Below are positions 25,329 to 34,854 of a stretch of DNA of 64,000 bases, one piece after another. The notes under the pieces are model-generated. The model was not told where the DNA came from. It did no database searches and was given only the letters and a program-made list of their open reading frames with translations. The first letter of the stretch is position 1. Every line of letters begins with the position of its first letter. The position numbers were made by a program, and so were the translations under genes. Origin of the DNA: Phorcysia thermohydrogeniphila. GTDB taxonomy: Bacteria > Aquificota > Aquificia > Desulfurobacteriales > Desulfurobacteriaceae. The stretch spans positions 239,119-303,118 of the forward strand of contig NZ_SMFV01000001.1 in assembly GCF_004339575.1 (NCBI RefSeq). Reading direction: 5' to 3'.

Positions 25329-28300
25329 GTGAAAATAGCCGAATTTCATAGAATGTGTCCAAACTGTGAAGGAATAATATCCGACGAAAGGTTAAAGGCA
25401 GGACTTCCCTGTGAAAGCTGTCTTAAGGAGAAAATTAACTACAGAAATCCGAGCGAAATCTGTAAGGCCTTAGGGGATAAGCTGTTAAACTTTGAGGATA
25501 TATGTAAGCTTGATGCCTTTACAGAGGACTATTCACGCTTTTTCAAAGAAAAAACCGGTTTTACTCCTTGGAGTCTTCAACTTACTTGGGCAAAAAGGGT
25601 TGCACTAAAAAAATCCTTCACGATGATTGCCCCTACGGGGGTTGGAAAGACAACTTGGGGACTCGTTACCTCTGCGTACATAGACGGTAAGGTCTACATC
25701 CTCGTCCCGACAAAACTCTTAGTCCTCCAGACTGTTCAAAAACTTTCTAAACTAACCGACAAAAAAATAGTTGCCTACACTGGAAAGAAAAAGGAAAAAG
25801 AGGCAATCCAGAGTGGCGACTACGACATCCTGATAACCACGACAAACTTCCTATACAGGAACTTTGACATTATTCCAAAACCCTTTGATTTTGTCTTTGT
25901 TGATGATGTTGACTCACTGCTAAAAAGTGCAAAGAACATAGATAAAGTCATAAAGCTACTGGGATTTACCGACGAGGACGTAAATACTGCACTAAGAGTT
26001 ATTGAGCTTAAAGGTCTTGCTGCAAAACTCGGAAGTAAAGCAGACAAAAAAATCTACGAGGAAATAAAGGAACTTGAAGAGCGCCTTTTAGAAAGGAGAA
26101 AGGAGATAGAAAACGTCCTCGTTGTCGCTTCGGCCACCTCACAGCCAAGGTCAAAGAGGGTAAAGCTATTTAGGGAGCTCCTTGGCTTTGAAGTCGGAAA
26201 GTCGGCTACAGCCCTAAGGAACGTTGAGGACGTTCTGGTCTATACAGAGAGCAACCACTTAGCCAAAGCTGTTGAGTTCATAAAAGAGTTTGGCAGTGGC
26301 GTCTTCGTCTTTACTTCTGCCGACATGGGAAGGGAGTACGTTGATGAGGTTGTTGAGTTTTTAAACAGGAATGGAATTAACGCAATTTCCTACGAGAGAT
26401 TTACACCGGAGGGGCAGGAAAGTTTCGTAAAAGGGGAGATACAAGCTGCAGTCGGAATAGCCAGCTACAGGAATCCCCTTGCAAGGGGTATAGACCTGCC
26501 TCAGGCCGTCAGGTACGCCATCTTCTTGGGCGTTCCCAAGATGGAGTTCAGCATAAAGCTGACACTTTCTCCTTCTAAGCTCTTCGGGGTTCTCCTGGCG
26601 ATAAGGGAGCTCCTACCACAGGAAGAGCAGACAAAAGTTGCCTCTTACCTCTCCTTCCTCAAGAAGTACTTAGGTCTAAAGGAAGAGACTATAAAGAGCT
26701 CCACAGTAAAAGAAAGACTTGAAAAGGTAAAAGAGTACATAGAGAGCTACCTAAGCAACCCTGAATTCCTTGAAAAGGTAAAGAAGTCTGAAACCGTCTC
26801 CTTAAAGGAAAAGGAAGGAGAGCTCTACATCGTTGTAGGAGATGCTGCCGGCTACATTCAGGCCTCTGGCAGAACCTCAAGGATGTTCGCAGGAGGACTT
26901 ACAAAGGGCGTTAGCATTATGTTCGTTGACGACTTAAAGGCCTTTAACTCATTAAGGCGAAGGGTTCACATCTTCCTTGAGGATGTTTCCTTTAGAGTCT
27001 TAAACGTAGAAAGGGGAAAGGAGCTCTCTGAGAAGTTTGGGCTTCCACTAATTGAAAAGGAAGAGCTCCTTAAAGTCTTTGAAACCGTTGACAGGGACAG
27101 GAAGAGGGTAAGGGAAATCCTTGAAGGAAAGGTAAAGGCAGAAACGAAGAACCTACTAAAAACGGCCTTAGTCGTTGTTGAGTCCCCGAACAAGGCAAGA
27201 ACCATTGCAAACTTCTTCGGAAAGCCGGTCAAAAGGAGAGTTAGGGACGTTGACGCCTACGAGATAAACATAGGAAACAAGCTCTTACTCCTCACAGCAT
27301 CAAAAGGACACGTCTTTGACCTAACGGTTAGGGATGGAATCTGGGGAGTAAAAGAGGAGGAAGGTAGGCACATACCGGTCTACGACACAATAAAGTACTG
27401 TACAAAGTGTGGGGAACAGACAACAGAAGAGCACTGCTCAAAGTGCAGCGGAAAGCCCGACGTGGACAAACTCACCACAGTAAAAGCCCTTAGGGATTTA
27501 GCCCTTGAGATAGACGAGGTCTATATAGCCAGCGACCCGGATACGGAAGGGGAGAAGATAGGTTGGGACGTTGGAACTGTCCTAAAACCCTACCAGAAGA
27601 ACATGAAAAGAATGGAGTTTCATGAGGTAACAAAGAGAGCCTTCCTTGAAGCCCTTGAAAACCCGAGGGAGCTGGACGAAAACCTTGTAAAGGCTCAGAT
27701 AGTCCGTAGAGTGGCAGACAGGTGGGTAGGCTTTTCACTAAGCCAGCACCTCTGGAAGGTATTTAAAAAGTTCTGGCTCTCTGCCGGAAGAGTCCAGACA
27801 CCGGTTCTCGGCTGGGTTATAGAGCGGTACAGAGAAAGCAAAGAAAAAGTAGGAATACTGACGGTAGAAACAGAGGCCGGAAGCTTTAAGTTCCGCTTTG
27901 AGGACATAAAGGCCTTTAAAGAAGCCGTAGCCGACAAGGTAAAGGTAAGGGTAAAGAGGAAAGAAGTTGTTGAGAAGAATCCCCTCCCACCTTTTAACAC
28001 GGGGGAGCTCCTAAAAGAGGCCTCCCGAATCCTCGGACTTTCAGCAAACGACGTGATGGAGATAGCTCAGGAGCTCTTTGAAAACGGATTCATCACCTAC
28101 CACAGGACGGACTCCACAAGGGTTTCTACTGCCGGTATGGGAGTTGCAAAGGAGTACATATCCGAAAAGTTTGGAGCAGAATTCCTGAAACTTAGAAGCT
28201 GGGGGGAAGGTGGAGCTCACGAGTGTATAAGACCGACAAGGCCTCTTGACGTAAACGGTTTAAGAACCCTTGTAACCGTTTCAGGCTCTACCTCCACGAT

Positions 28301-28895
28301 GACAAAGAACCACTACAGGGTCTACGACCTAATCTTTAGGCGTTTTATGGCCTCTCAAATGATTCCAGCAGAGGTTGAAACCGTTGAGTTAGCCGTTAAG
28401 TTGCTCCCCGAAAACATTGAAGTTGAAGAGGAAAAAGTTACGTCCATAGTTAAAGAGGGCTGGAATCTCTTAGTTCCCTTAAAGGTTGAACCTTTCCCGA
28501 CAGAACTTAAAGAGGGCGAAACCTACTACCTTAACGTTCTCTCATTCACAAAAAGGCAAGTTCCCAAAGTATTCCCATACACCCAAGGTGAACTCGTTGA
28601 AGAGATGAGAAAGAGAGGTTTGGGAAGACCTTCAACCTACGCCAAGATAGTCCAGACCCTCCTTGACAGGCGCTACGTCGTAGAGAAAGGGAAGTTCCTA
28701 TACCCGACAAAACTTGGAATAGACGTTTACACCTACCTTTCAAATAAGTTTCCCGAGTACACCTCGGAAGAGTTCACAAGGGAGCTTGAATCCCTCATGG
28801 ACAAGGTTGAGAGTGGAGAGGAGGACTATCAGGAGATACTTAAAAGGCTCAAAGTCGTGCTCCAGTTCACTCGACTAAAACCTTCTCAGGTTTAA
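25329..28895 (+). CDS. rgy: Reverse gyrase
   Basis: A single 1188-residue chain combining an SF2 helicase-like and a type IA topoisomerase half; it introduces positive supercoils using ATP and is the hallmark enzyme of hyperthermophiles. Order: N-terminal zinc finger (C10, C13, C28, C31), Walker A 'APTGVGKTTW' (101-110), DEAD-like 'VDDVD' (191-195), helicase motif VI region 'QASGRTSRMF', TOPRIM beginning at 'VVESPNKARTIANFF' (Glu 618), second zinc finger (C691, C694, C703, C706), and the nucleophile Tyr924 in 'TYHRTDSTRVS'. Both zinc fingers are complete. GTG start after GGAGGAAAGGAA. The 3' end overlaps truB by 29 bases in convergent orientation. Confidence 0.97.
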   Translation: MKIAEFHRMCPNCEGIISDERLKAGLPCESCLKEKINYRNPSEICKALGDKLLNFEDICKLDAFTEDYSRFFKEKTGFTPWSLQLTWAKRVALKKSFTMIAPTGVGKTTWGLVTSAYIDGKVYILVPTKLLVLQTVQKLSKLTDKKIVAYTGKKKEKEAIQSGDYDILITTTNFLYRNFDIIPKPFDFVFVDDVDSLLKSAKNIDKVIKLLGFTDEDVNTALRVIELKGLAAKLGSKADKKIYEEIKELEERLLERRKEIENVLVVASATSQPRSKRVKLFRELLGFEVGKSATALRNVEDVLVYTESNHLAKAVEFIKEFGSGVFVFTSADMGREYVDEVVEFLNRNGINAISYERFTPEGQESFVKGEIQAAVGIASYRNPLARGIDLPQAVRYAIFLGVPKMEFSIKLTLSPSKLFGVLLAIRELLPQEEQTKVASYLSFLKKYLGLKEETIKSSTVKERLEKVKEYIESYLSNPEFLEKVKKSETVSLKEKEGELYIVVGDAAGYIQASGRTSRMFAGGLTKGVSIMFVDDLKAFNSLRRRVHIFLEDVSFRVLNVERGKELSEKFGLPLIEKEELLKVFETVDRDRKRVREILEGKVKAETKNLLKTALVVVESPNKARTIANFFGKPVKRRVRDVDAYEINIGNKLLLLTASKGHVFDLTVRDGIWGVKEEEGRHIPVYDTIKYCTKCGEQTTEEHCSKCSGKPDVDKLTTVKALRDLALEIDEVYIASDPDTEGEKIGWDVGTVLKPYQKNMKRMEFHEVTKRAFLEALENPRELDENLVKAQIVRRVADRWVGFSLSQHLWKVFKKFWLSAGRVQTPVLGWVIERYRESKEKVGILTVETEAGSFKFRFEDIKAFKEAVADKVKVRVKRKEVVEKNPLPPFNTGELLKEASRILGLSANDVMEIAQELFENGFITYHRTDSTRVSTAGMGVAKEYISEKFGAEFLKLRSWGEGGAHECIRPTRPLDVNGLRTLVTVSGSTSTMTKNHYRVYDLIFRRFMASQMIPAEVETVELAVKLLPENIEVEEEKVTSIVKEGWNLLVPLKVEPFPTELKEGETYYLNVLSFTKRQVPKVFPYTQGELVEEMRKRGLGRPSTYAKIVQTLLDRRYVVEKGKFLYPTKLGIDVYTYLSNKFPEYTSEEFTRELESLMDKVESGEEDYQEILKRLKVVLQFTRLKPSQV

Positions 28896-29711
28896 GAGAA
28901 CCGGATTTAACAACACCTATACCCAAGAAAGTCCCCTTAGAGTAGACCTTATAGTGGCCTTCCGAAAGGTTCAATCTTATTCTTCCTCCGTTTTTAAACA
29001 GTCTTGCTTCCCTTTCGCCGAGCTCTACCTCTGGAAAGTCAATCAGACTGTCGGGGGGAAGAATGTAGTGAGATATGTTCTCCCTGTTCAGTTTCTCAAG
29101 GGGGACGGCGTCCTCAAGAGAAACGTTTCCTACTCTTGTTCTTCTCAGCTCAACGACAACGGCATCACAGCCGAGAGCTCTCCCTATATCGTGAACGAGT
29201 GAGCGAATGTAGGTCCCCGAAGAGCAACAGACTTCAAGGGTAAAGTCGGGGTAGCTAAATTCAAGGAGTTTCAGGGAATAAATTGTAACGCGACGAGGGG
29301 GGAGCTCCACCTTTTCCCCTTTCCTTGCAAGCTCGTAGGCCCTTTTACCCTTTACACGAATTGCTGAGAAAGGAGGAGGAACTTGCTCAATCTCTCCGGT
29401 AAAGTTTTTCAGAACTTCCCCGAGTTTTCCCTCCTCTACCTTTTGACAGGGAACTTCTTTTACCTCACCGTCAACGTCGTAGGTGTTACTTGAAAGCCCC
29501 AAACGTCCCTTAACAACGTAACACTTATCCTTTTTAAGCAAATACTCTGAAAGCTTCGTAGCCTTACCAATAGCCAGAATGAGAACCCCAGTGGCAAGGG
29601 GGTCAAGGGTTCCCGTATGGCCTACCTTTACATTTAGTTTTTTTTTACCCTATTAACAACTTCAAAAGAAGTTAAATTAGTTGGCTTATCTATAACTAAG
29701 AACCCCATCAT
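28867..29711 (-). pseudogene. truB: tRNA pseudouridine-55 synthase, out of frame at an A9 tract (possibly rescued by slippage)
   Basis: TruB makes pseudouridine 55 in the tRNA T-loop. The first 25 codons read from the ATG at 29711 ('MGFLVIDKPTNLTSFEVVNR') up to nine A's (29646-29638), where the frame ends in AAC-TAA. Adding one A restores 'VKKKLNVKVGHTGTLDPLATG' with the catalytic Asp and continues to the normal C-terminus. The whole gene would then have 281 residues; the measured 845 bases plus one is exactly divisible by three. The second-frame part alone (from a TTG at 29541) lacks the catalytic motif. Explanations: base-calling error, real pseudogene, or RNA polymerase slippage. It starts 2 bases after the lipoprotein stop. 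Confidence 0.85.
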
Positions 29712-29713
29712 TT

Positions 29714-30313
29714 TTATCCGCCCGTAGTACACATATCGTTAGTTTCATAAATAAAGTTAGCAAACTCTATAAAAGTCTGATAGGGAACAGTTATTTTCGT
29801 AACTCCATCATCTCCCACGTAGACGAGGTTTACTTTAAGAGTGAACAAAAGTGGCTTTCCGTAAGTGCTGTAGTATCTTTCCATCTCTTCTACTAACGTA
29901 CTACTTAGGGAAATTGCTCCTTCAGCTTCCCCTCCTTCGGAAAGGTCAACAGATTCAACTGAAATAAGGCTTGAAAGGTACTCTAAGGTGTTTCCATCCT
30001 TAAGTTCATCTGGAAGAGAAGAAGAAGGTAATAGTTCCACTGTTGTATCCACAGGAGAGAAATGAAAGTTTTGTCCTCCACAGCCTGAAAAGTCCAAACA
30101 GTAATCATAAGAAACCTTAAAAGTAAAAGTTAGAGGAGGTGGAATTGTATATGCAAGACAGATAGAATTCGTATCATCCCAGTTAGCACAACACTTAACG
30201 TCTTGCTGTTTCACCCCTCTCTGAAGCTCAGAAAAATAAATGCTCTCACTTCCCATTCCTCCACCACAGGCCGGGAGGAAAAGAAGAAGAGATGCTAAAA
30301 GAAGCTTTCTCAT
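29714..30313 (-). CDS. Cys-rich lipoprotein at the end of the secretion/pilus operon
   Basis: A 199-residue protein with a lipoprotein signal ('LLLASLLLFLPAC', lipidated Cys16). The mature part holds several more Cys (a CC pair, 'YDYC', 'GCGG' and a C-terminal 'MCTTGG'), suggesting disulfides in an exported, possibly outer-membrane protein. I recognise no family. It begins just after the pilQ stop, with GGGGGG as ribosome site for the ATG at 30313, and is followed by truB after 2 bases. The position suggests a pilotin-like or accessory role for the secretin, but that is only contextual. Confidence 0.7.
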   Translation of the reverse strand: MRKLLLASLLLFLPACGGGMGSESIYFSELQRGVKQQDVKCCANWDDTNSICLAYTIPPPLTFTFKVSYDYCLDFSGCGGQNFHFSPVDTTVELLPSSSLPDELKDGNTLEYLSSLISVESVDLSEGGEAEGAISLSSTLVEEMERYYSTYGKPLLFTLKVNLVYVGDDGVTKITVPYQTFIEFANFIYETNDMCTTGG

Positions 30314-30324
30314 TGTACCCCCCA

Positions 30325-32244
30325 CTACTCAACAATTTCTGGAGTTATAAATATCAAAAGCTTTCTATTTACAGTCTCTATATGCTCGTTCTTAAACAGC
30401 CATCCAAGAAGAGGTATCTGGGATATTATCGGAACGGCGTTCTTATTCCCTTGCTTTATCTTTTCATAGATTCCTCCAATTACAACAGTCTCCCCAGATG
30501 AGACTTTCACGCGGGATTTAACGTTCCTCGTATCAATAGCCGGTTCAGCAGTTCCTCCACCGTACTGAGGGTTAGGAGAGTCTTTCCTGACCTCTATATC
30601 CATTATGATTTGGCCATCGTTAGTTACGTGGGGCTTCACTTTAAGAATTAAAGAAGCTTTCTTAAACTGGAGCTGGTAAGTAGTTGTTCCTCCAGAGCCA
30701 ACGGTTGCTTCCCTATAAGGAATTTCTATACCCTGCTCAATGGTCGCTTCCTCGTTGTCAAGGGTTAAGACCTTTGGACTTGAAACAGTTTTGGCATTTC
30801 CGTCAACTTCCAAGGCTTTTAAGGCAAGTTCAACTTTTAGAGTTTGGGTTGGGTTCAAGATTCCAAGGGCTAAAGTTCCGGGTTGGGCAGGAATTTGAGA
30901 GACCTTTCCAAAAGTGTCGGGAGTTATTATCTGGGTGAAACCTGCATCCTCTTTCCAGAAGCCGTAACTACCGCTTAAGTAGGTAGAGTGAAAGCTATCT
31001 CCAAGTCTATCGTAACCGCTAACAAACCAAGAAAAACCTAAGTCCTTCGTGGCAGAGTTCTCCACCTGAACAATCTTTGCCTTTACGAGAACCTGCTTAA
31101 CGGGTCTGTCAACCTTCTTTACAATCTTCATTATCTCCCTGTAGTGGGACTCTGTAACCTTCAAAATCAGCGAGTTTGTCTCCTTGTTTACGGTTATAAC
31201 CTCTCTCTTGTCGCCCTTGATTAGCTTTTCAAGGTCATCCTTGAGCTTCTTAGCGTCGGCATAGTTTAGGGGAACTATGAAGGTTCTAACAGGTTCTGTA
31301 ATTTCTTGCTTTATTATCTTGGTCTTAGGAAGTATCCTCATGTAGTCCTTAGTTTCCTCATAGGTGAGTCCAAGGGGGTCAAGAACCGCTCTTAAGGCCT
31401 CCTTCCAGTAGACAGGCTTTTTAAAGTTAATACTAACGTTTCCTTTTACTTCTGGGTCAAAAACAACGTTTACTCCAGCTACCTCAGCGATGGCTTTAAC
31501 GACTGCTCTAACGTCAGCGTTCGTGAAATTTAAAGAAACTTTTGTAGATTCTTCCTTCTGAACTGTCCCCGCAAGGGCTTTCTTTGCTGAACCGCCGTAG
31601 ATGTTGAGAATTACTTTGCTTCCTTTCGTTGTGAGCTCTACCCCTTTAACGCCCGGGAATAAGGTTACATCTATAATTCCCCCTTCCCGAACGGAACGCA
31701 CTTTCACAAGCTTAACGAAGTTGGAGTAAGGGGAAGAGCTCTCCTCCTCAAACTTTACGCCAGCAACTTTTATTTCAAAAGTATTCCCTTTACGAAGGTA
31801 AGATACTCCCAGAGGCTTCACCTTTAAATCAAATACTATCCTCTCTCCCTTGGGAATGCGGGAAACTGTAATTTCCGGCTTCACGTAATTAAAAGGCTTT
31901 ACAACAATCTTTATGGTGTCATCAGAAACGCTTGCTTGAACCTTTCCTTCCTGCTTCAGCCTTATGCTAAGGAGGGTATCTCCATTAACGGGCTTTATAT
32001 CAACCTTTTCTATCAGGTCTCCTCTCTCTCCTATCGTAAAGGGCCTGCCTATCTTGCAGTTTTCAAGCTTGTACTCTATGTTCTTTCCTCTGCTAAGCAG
32101 CGGAACTGCTTCACACTCCCCCTCTTTTTGAAAGTCTATTTCAAGGACTTCCCCGTCAAAAACCGCATCAACCTTTTTTATCGTCCCCGCTTCCGCAACA
32201 CCAGCAGAGAGCAGGAAAACTAAGGGAAGAAGCCACCTGTTCAT
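30325..32244 (-). CDS. pilQ: Type IV pilus-type secretin (PilQ)
   Basis: A 639-residue outer-membrane channel subunit. It has a signal peptide (cleavage near 'GVAEAG'), an AMIN-like N-terminal region of beta strands, a secretin/TonB short N-terminal domain ('VSLNFTNADVRAVVKAIAEV', about residue 236-255), one N1/KH-like domain ('RTFIVPLNYADAKKLKDDLE') and the conserved secretin core ending 'VPIISQIPLLGWLFK'. The AMIN plus single N1 layout is PilQ rather than GspD. It directly follows pilP and completes a pilM-N-O-P-Q set, yet the same operon also encodes a GspD. Confidence 0.9.
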   Translation of the reverse strand: MNRWLLPLVFLLSAGVAEAGTIKKVDAVFDGEVLEIDFQKEGECEAVPLLSRGKNIEYKLENCKIGRPFTIGERGDLIEKVDIKPVNGDTLLSIRLKQEGKVQASVSDDTIKIVVKPFNYVKPEITVSRIPKGERIVFDLKVKPLGVSYLRKGNTFEIKVAGVKFEEESSSPYSNFVKLVKVRSVREGGIIDVTLFPGVKGVELTTKGSKVILNIYGGSAKKALAGTVQKEESTKVSLNFTNADVRAVVKAIAEVAGVNVVFDPEVKGNVSINFKKPVYWKEALRAVLDPLGLTYEETKDYMRILPKTKIIKQEITEPVRTFIVPLNYADAKKLKDDLEKLIKGDKREVITVNKETNSLILKVTESHYREIMKIVKKVDRPVKQVLVKAKIVQVENSATKDLGFSWFVSGYDRLGDSFHSTYLSGSYGFWKEDAGFTQIITPDTFGKVSQIPAQPGTLALGILNPTQTLKVELALKALEVDGNAKTVSSPKVLTLDNEEATIEQGIEIPYREATVGSGGTTTYQLQFKKASLILKVKPHVTNDGQIIMDIEVRKDSPNPQYGGGTAEPAIDTRNVKSRVKVSSGETVVIGGIYEKIKQGNKNAVPIISQIPLLGWLFKNEHIETVNRKLLIFITPEIVE

Positions 32245-32248
32245 TATT

Positions 32249-32674
32249 TTATCCCTCCGTATCTACTTTGAGAGTTACGGTCTCCTTCTTTATTTTTCCA
32301 CCTTCCATTACGTACTTTGTAAGAATCACCGTGTCAAAGGTTATCCTCTTTATCACCGTATCGGGAGCAACAGCATCACCTTCCTTAAGGAAAAAGGTTC
32401 TACCGGTAGTTGGATCGGTTACTATTAGACGGTAAGAACCTTTGCTTCCTATAATTCCTTCAACGGTGTAGCTATCAAGGCTTTCTGGAAGAACTGGCTC
32501 AAATCTGTTTACAGTTACCGGTTTATTGAGAACAACCTTCTGACCCTGAGCAGCCATTGAAGCTAATCTCTTCTTAACAGCGCTCCTTACGGGGTCTGCA
32601 AAAGGGTCTGTCTGAGCATGAACCGCCGAAAGAGGAACTAAGAGTGCAAACAAAGCCCCCAAAAGAAGTCTCAT
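32249..32674 (-). CDS. pilP: PilP-like periplasmic protein
   Basis: A 141-residue exported protein with signal peptide (cleavage at 'VHAQ'). The mature beta domain ('YTVEGIIGSKGSYRLIVTD', 'FFLKEGDAV') matches PilP/GspC homology-region folds. Unlike enteric PilP it has no lipobox. It should link the PilN/PilO inner-membrane pair to the secretin. It has 2-4 base gaps to pilO and pilQ. Confidence 0.8.
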   Translation of the reverse strand: MRLLLGALFALLVPLSAVHAQTDPFADPVRSAVKKRLASMAAQGQKVVLNKPVTVNRFEPVLPESLDSYTVEGIIGSKGSYRLIVTDPTTGRTFFLKEGDAVAPDTVIKRITFDTVILTKYVMEGGKIKKETVTLKVDTEG

Positions 32675-32676
32675 CC

Positions 32677-33270
32677 CTACCTCTTTAGGTTAAAGGCTTT
32701 TATTTGAAGTTCAACTAAAGTTGTGTACCTCTCGTCTTCCAACTTTTTATCTTTTTCGTCAACTTCTATCGCCTTTAAAGAGAGGTCCCCAAAGTTTAAG
32801 ATTCTGTTTGCTCTTGAAAGTTTTTCGCACCAAGAGAGGAACTCGGGATAGGTAGCCTTCAGTTTGAGGGAGTAAGGGACTTCCACGTAGTACTTCTTTT
32901 CTACGGGAGCTCCCCTCTCAATACTGACAACCTGAACGCCGCTGTCAGCATCGGAGATGGACTTTATAATTCTGCTCACATCTTCCCTACCGGAAGGCAA
33001 CTCAGACTCTATCTGTTCAATTCTCCTTTCAAGTTTCCGGATAGTCTTCTCAAGGTCAAGCTTCCTTCTCTCTATAGTCTTAAGCCTGTTAACAACTAAA
33101 GAGAGGGATTCCATTCTCCTCTTTTCAGCCTCTAAGGTATCCTGAAGGGGAACGATGCGAATGTAGTAAAGTAAAGCAAAGATAATCGCTCCTATAGCAG
33201 AGATGATTAGCCACTTCTGCCACCGTGGAATTTCCAACCAACGCTCGTAAAGGCTAATTAGAAACTCCAT
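32677..33270 (-). CDS. pilO: PilO-like inner-membrane alignment protein
   Basis: A 197-residue bitopic protein with one transmembrane helix ('WLIISAIGAIIFALLYYI', about 20-37), a coiled coil (about 42-95) and a periplasmic ferredoxin-like domain. This is the PilO/GspM layout. The gene overlaps pilN by 17 bases and lies 2 bases before pilP. It probably dimerises with PilN to form the inner-membrane platform of the pilus or secretion machine. Confidence 0.85.
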   Translation of the reverse strand: MEFLISLYERWLEIPRWQKWLIISAIGAIIFALLYYIRIVPLQDTLEAEKRRMESLSLVVNRLKTIERRKLDLEKTIRKLERRIEQIESELPSGREDVSRIIKSISDADSGVQVVSIERGAPVEKKYYVEVPYSLKLKATYPEFLSWCEKLSRANRILNFGDLSLKAIEVDEKDKKLEDERYTTLVELQIKAFNLKR

Positions 33271-33826
33271 TTTTTAGCTCCGCACTCAAGCTAAAGTTGT
33301 AGTAATTTACCTTAAAGTTGAGCTTCTCCTCCTCAAAAGTTTCCAACTTCGCTTCTTTGAAAGTTACCGTTCCTAACTTTCTGTCAACTTTATCTATAAA
33401 GCGGTACATTTCCTCTAAGGTTTTGCAGTTTCCTTCCAGTTCAAGCTGATTGCCTTTTACAGCTAAAGAAGTTAACCAAACCCCCTGCATGTTCTCAGGG
33501 TCAGCGAAGAAGTAGAGGAAAGCGGGAACTTTTCTCCTTTCACTAAGCTCACGAACGATAGCAAGTTTCCTCTCAAGCTCCTGCTGCTTTTCCCGGAGGA
33601 CTTTTTCCTGCTTTTCTATTTTCCTCAGTCGCTTCTTCTCAGCCTCTAACTGGGCTATTCTGCTCTTCACTACAGATACTTCCTCTTTTAGGTTGCTCTC
33701 CATCAAAGCGCCTACTGCTAATGCAAGAAACACGATAAGTACCGCAAAGATAACATCCGGCTTTAGGTACTTTTCAAGGCGTGACTCTTTAACATCAGCA
33801 AAGTTAAACCTTAGCATTGCTGTCAC
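33254..33826 (-). CDS. pilN: PilN-like inner-membrane alignment protein
   Basis: A 190-residue protein with a short cytoplasmic N-terminus ('MLRFNFADVKESRLEKYL', the PilM-binding type), one transmembrane helix ('VIFAVLIVFLALAVGALM', about 25-42), a coiled coil (about 48-92) and a periplasmic domain. The gene overlaps pilM by 23 bases and pilO by 17, consistent with stoichiometric synthesis. GspL-type N-terminal actin domain is absent because it is supplied by the separate pilM. Confidence 0.87.
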   Translation of the reverse strand: MTAMLRFNFADVKESRLEKYLKPDVIFAVLIVFLALAVGALMESNLKEEVSVVKSRIAQLEAEKKRLRKIEKQEKVLREKQQELERKLAIVRELSERRKVPAFLYFFADPENMQGVWLTSLAVKGNQLELEGNCKTLEEMYRFIDKVDRKLGTVTFKEAKLETFEEEKLNFKVNYYNFSLSAELKNGVSN

Positions 33827-34853
33827 CCTTATACCTTAGGCTTAGTCCAACAGCAACCTCGTACTCCTCGTAACCCGCTATCCCGGCAAAACTAAAGGGA
33901 AAGCCCACCAGAACATCCTTCCCCGTTAGCATCCTGAACTCTTCAACAAGTCCCCTAATTTTTGAAGAACCACCGTAGAGGTAAATGGTATCAACGTCTA
34001 AGTTAAATCTGTCTTTAAAGTTCTCTATGGTCCACATGGTTTCGGTAGCTATCTTTTTAATGGACTTTGTGATAACTCTTTCAAAGGCCTCCTCATAAGT
34101 GATTTCCTTAACGTTGTTCCCCCTCTTAAGCTCTTCTGCATCCTCCATACTGAGCATAAACTCTTTTTGAAGTTGCTCTGTTATGGAAAACCCTCCGAGC
34201 TCCAAGTTCCTCGTCGTGTAAGGGTATCCCCCAAAACTAATCACTATCTTCGTAAAAGAAGCTCCTATGTCAACTATGCAGACAGGAACATTCGTGCTCT
34301 CTGGATGGTTGAGGTAGAACTGGTTATTTATAGCTGCAGGCTCTATGTCTATAACAACGGGATTAAGACCTGCGTGGGTTAGAACGGATATCCTCTCGTC
34401 AAGAAAGTCCTTTTTAACGGCCGCTATTGCTATGTCAACTGTATCCTGTTCTATGGAAATTGGAAGTATTTTGTAGTCTATCTTAACCTGAGAGAGTTCT
34501 TCCGGCGTGATTATGCTCTGCATATAGTTCATTACGGCTTCTTCCGGATTTTTTGAAGAGGGAATACTTATAACGCTGTAAAAGCAGGCAGCGAGTGGAA
34601 CGTGAATAGCAACATCCCGCTCACTTACGTTGTTCTCTTCAATGAGCTGTCTTATGTAGTTAGCAAGGACAAATCTATCAATTATTTCTGTTCCTGCAAA
34701 GACCTGCTCATCGTATACAAGCTCTCCGTAAACGACAGGCTTAAAAGCGTTCTTTTTCTTCTCAAGTTGAACAAGTTTGAGGCTGTAAGTACCTATATCA
34801 ATAGCCGGAAGGTGATATCCTCCTCCCTTCAAGAACCTTATTAACCACTTCAT
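33804..34853 (-). CDS. pilM: PilM, actin-like cytoplasmic assembly ATPase
   Basis: A 349-residue actin/FtsA-fold protein. The phosphate loops are 'AIDIGTYSLKLVQL' (about 17-30) and 'CIVDIGASFTKIVI' (about 192-205), with 'LYGGSSKIRGL' as the adenosine motif. It forms a ring bound to the PilN N-terminus on the cytoplasmic face. It begins 1 base after the gspF stop and overlaps pilN. Confidence 0.92.
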   Translation of the reverse strand: MKWLIRFLKGGGYHLPAIDIGTYSLKLVQLEKKKNAFKPVVYGELVYDEQVFAGTEIIDRFVLANYIRQLIEENNVSERDVAIHVPLAACFYSVISIPSSKNPEEAVMNYMQSIITPEELSQVKIDYKILPISIEQDTVDIAIAAVKKDFLDERISVLTHAGLNPVVIDIEPAAINNQFYLNHPESTNVPVCIVDIGASFTKIVISFGGYPYTTRNLELGGFSITEQLQKEFMLSMEDAEELKRGNNVKEITYEEAFERVITKSIKKIATETMWTIENFKDRFNLDVDTIYLYGGSSKIRGLVEEFRMLTGKDVLVGFPFSFAGIAGYEEYEVAVGLSLRYKGDSNAKV

Positions 34854-34854
34854 T

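Noticed and set aside
28867-29541. A short 224-residue TruB starting at a TTG
   Set aside because: It lacks the catalytic GTLDPLATG region, which is present upstream in the same frame but separated from the true ATG by the A9 tract. I treat it as part of one frameshifted gene.
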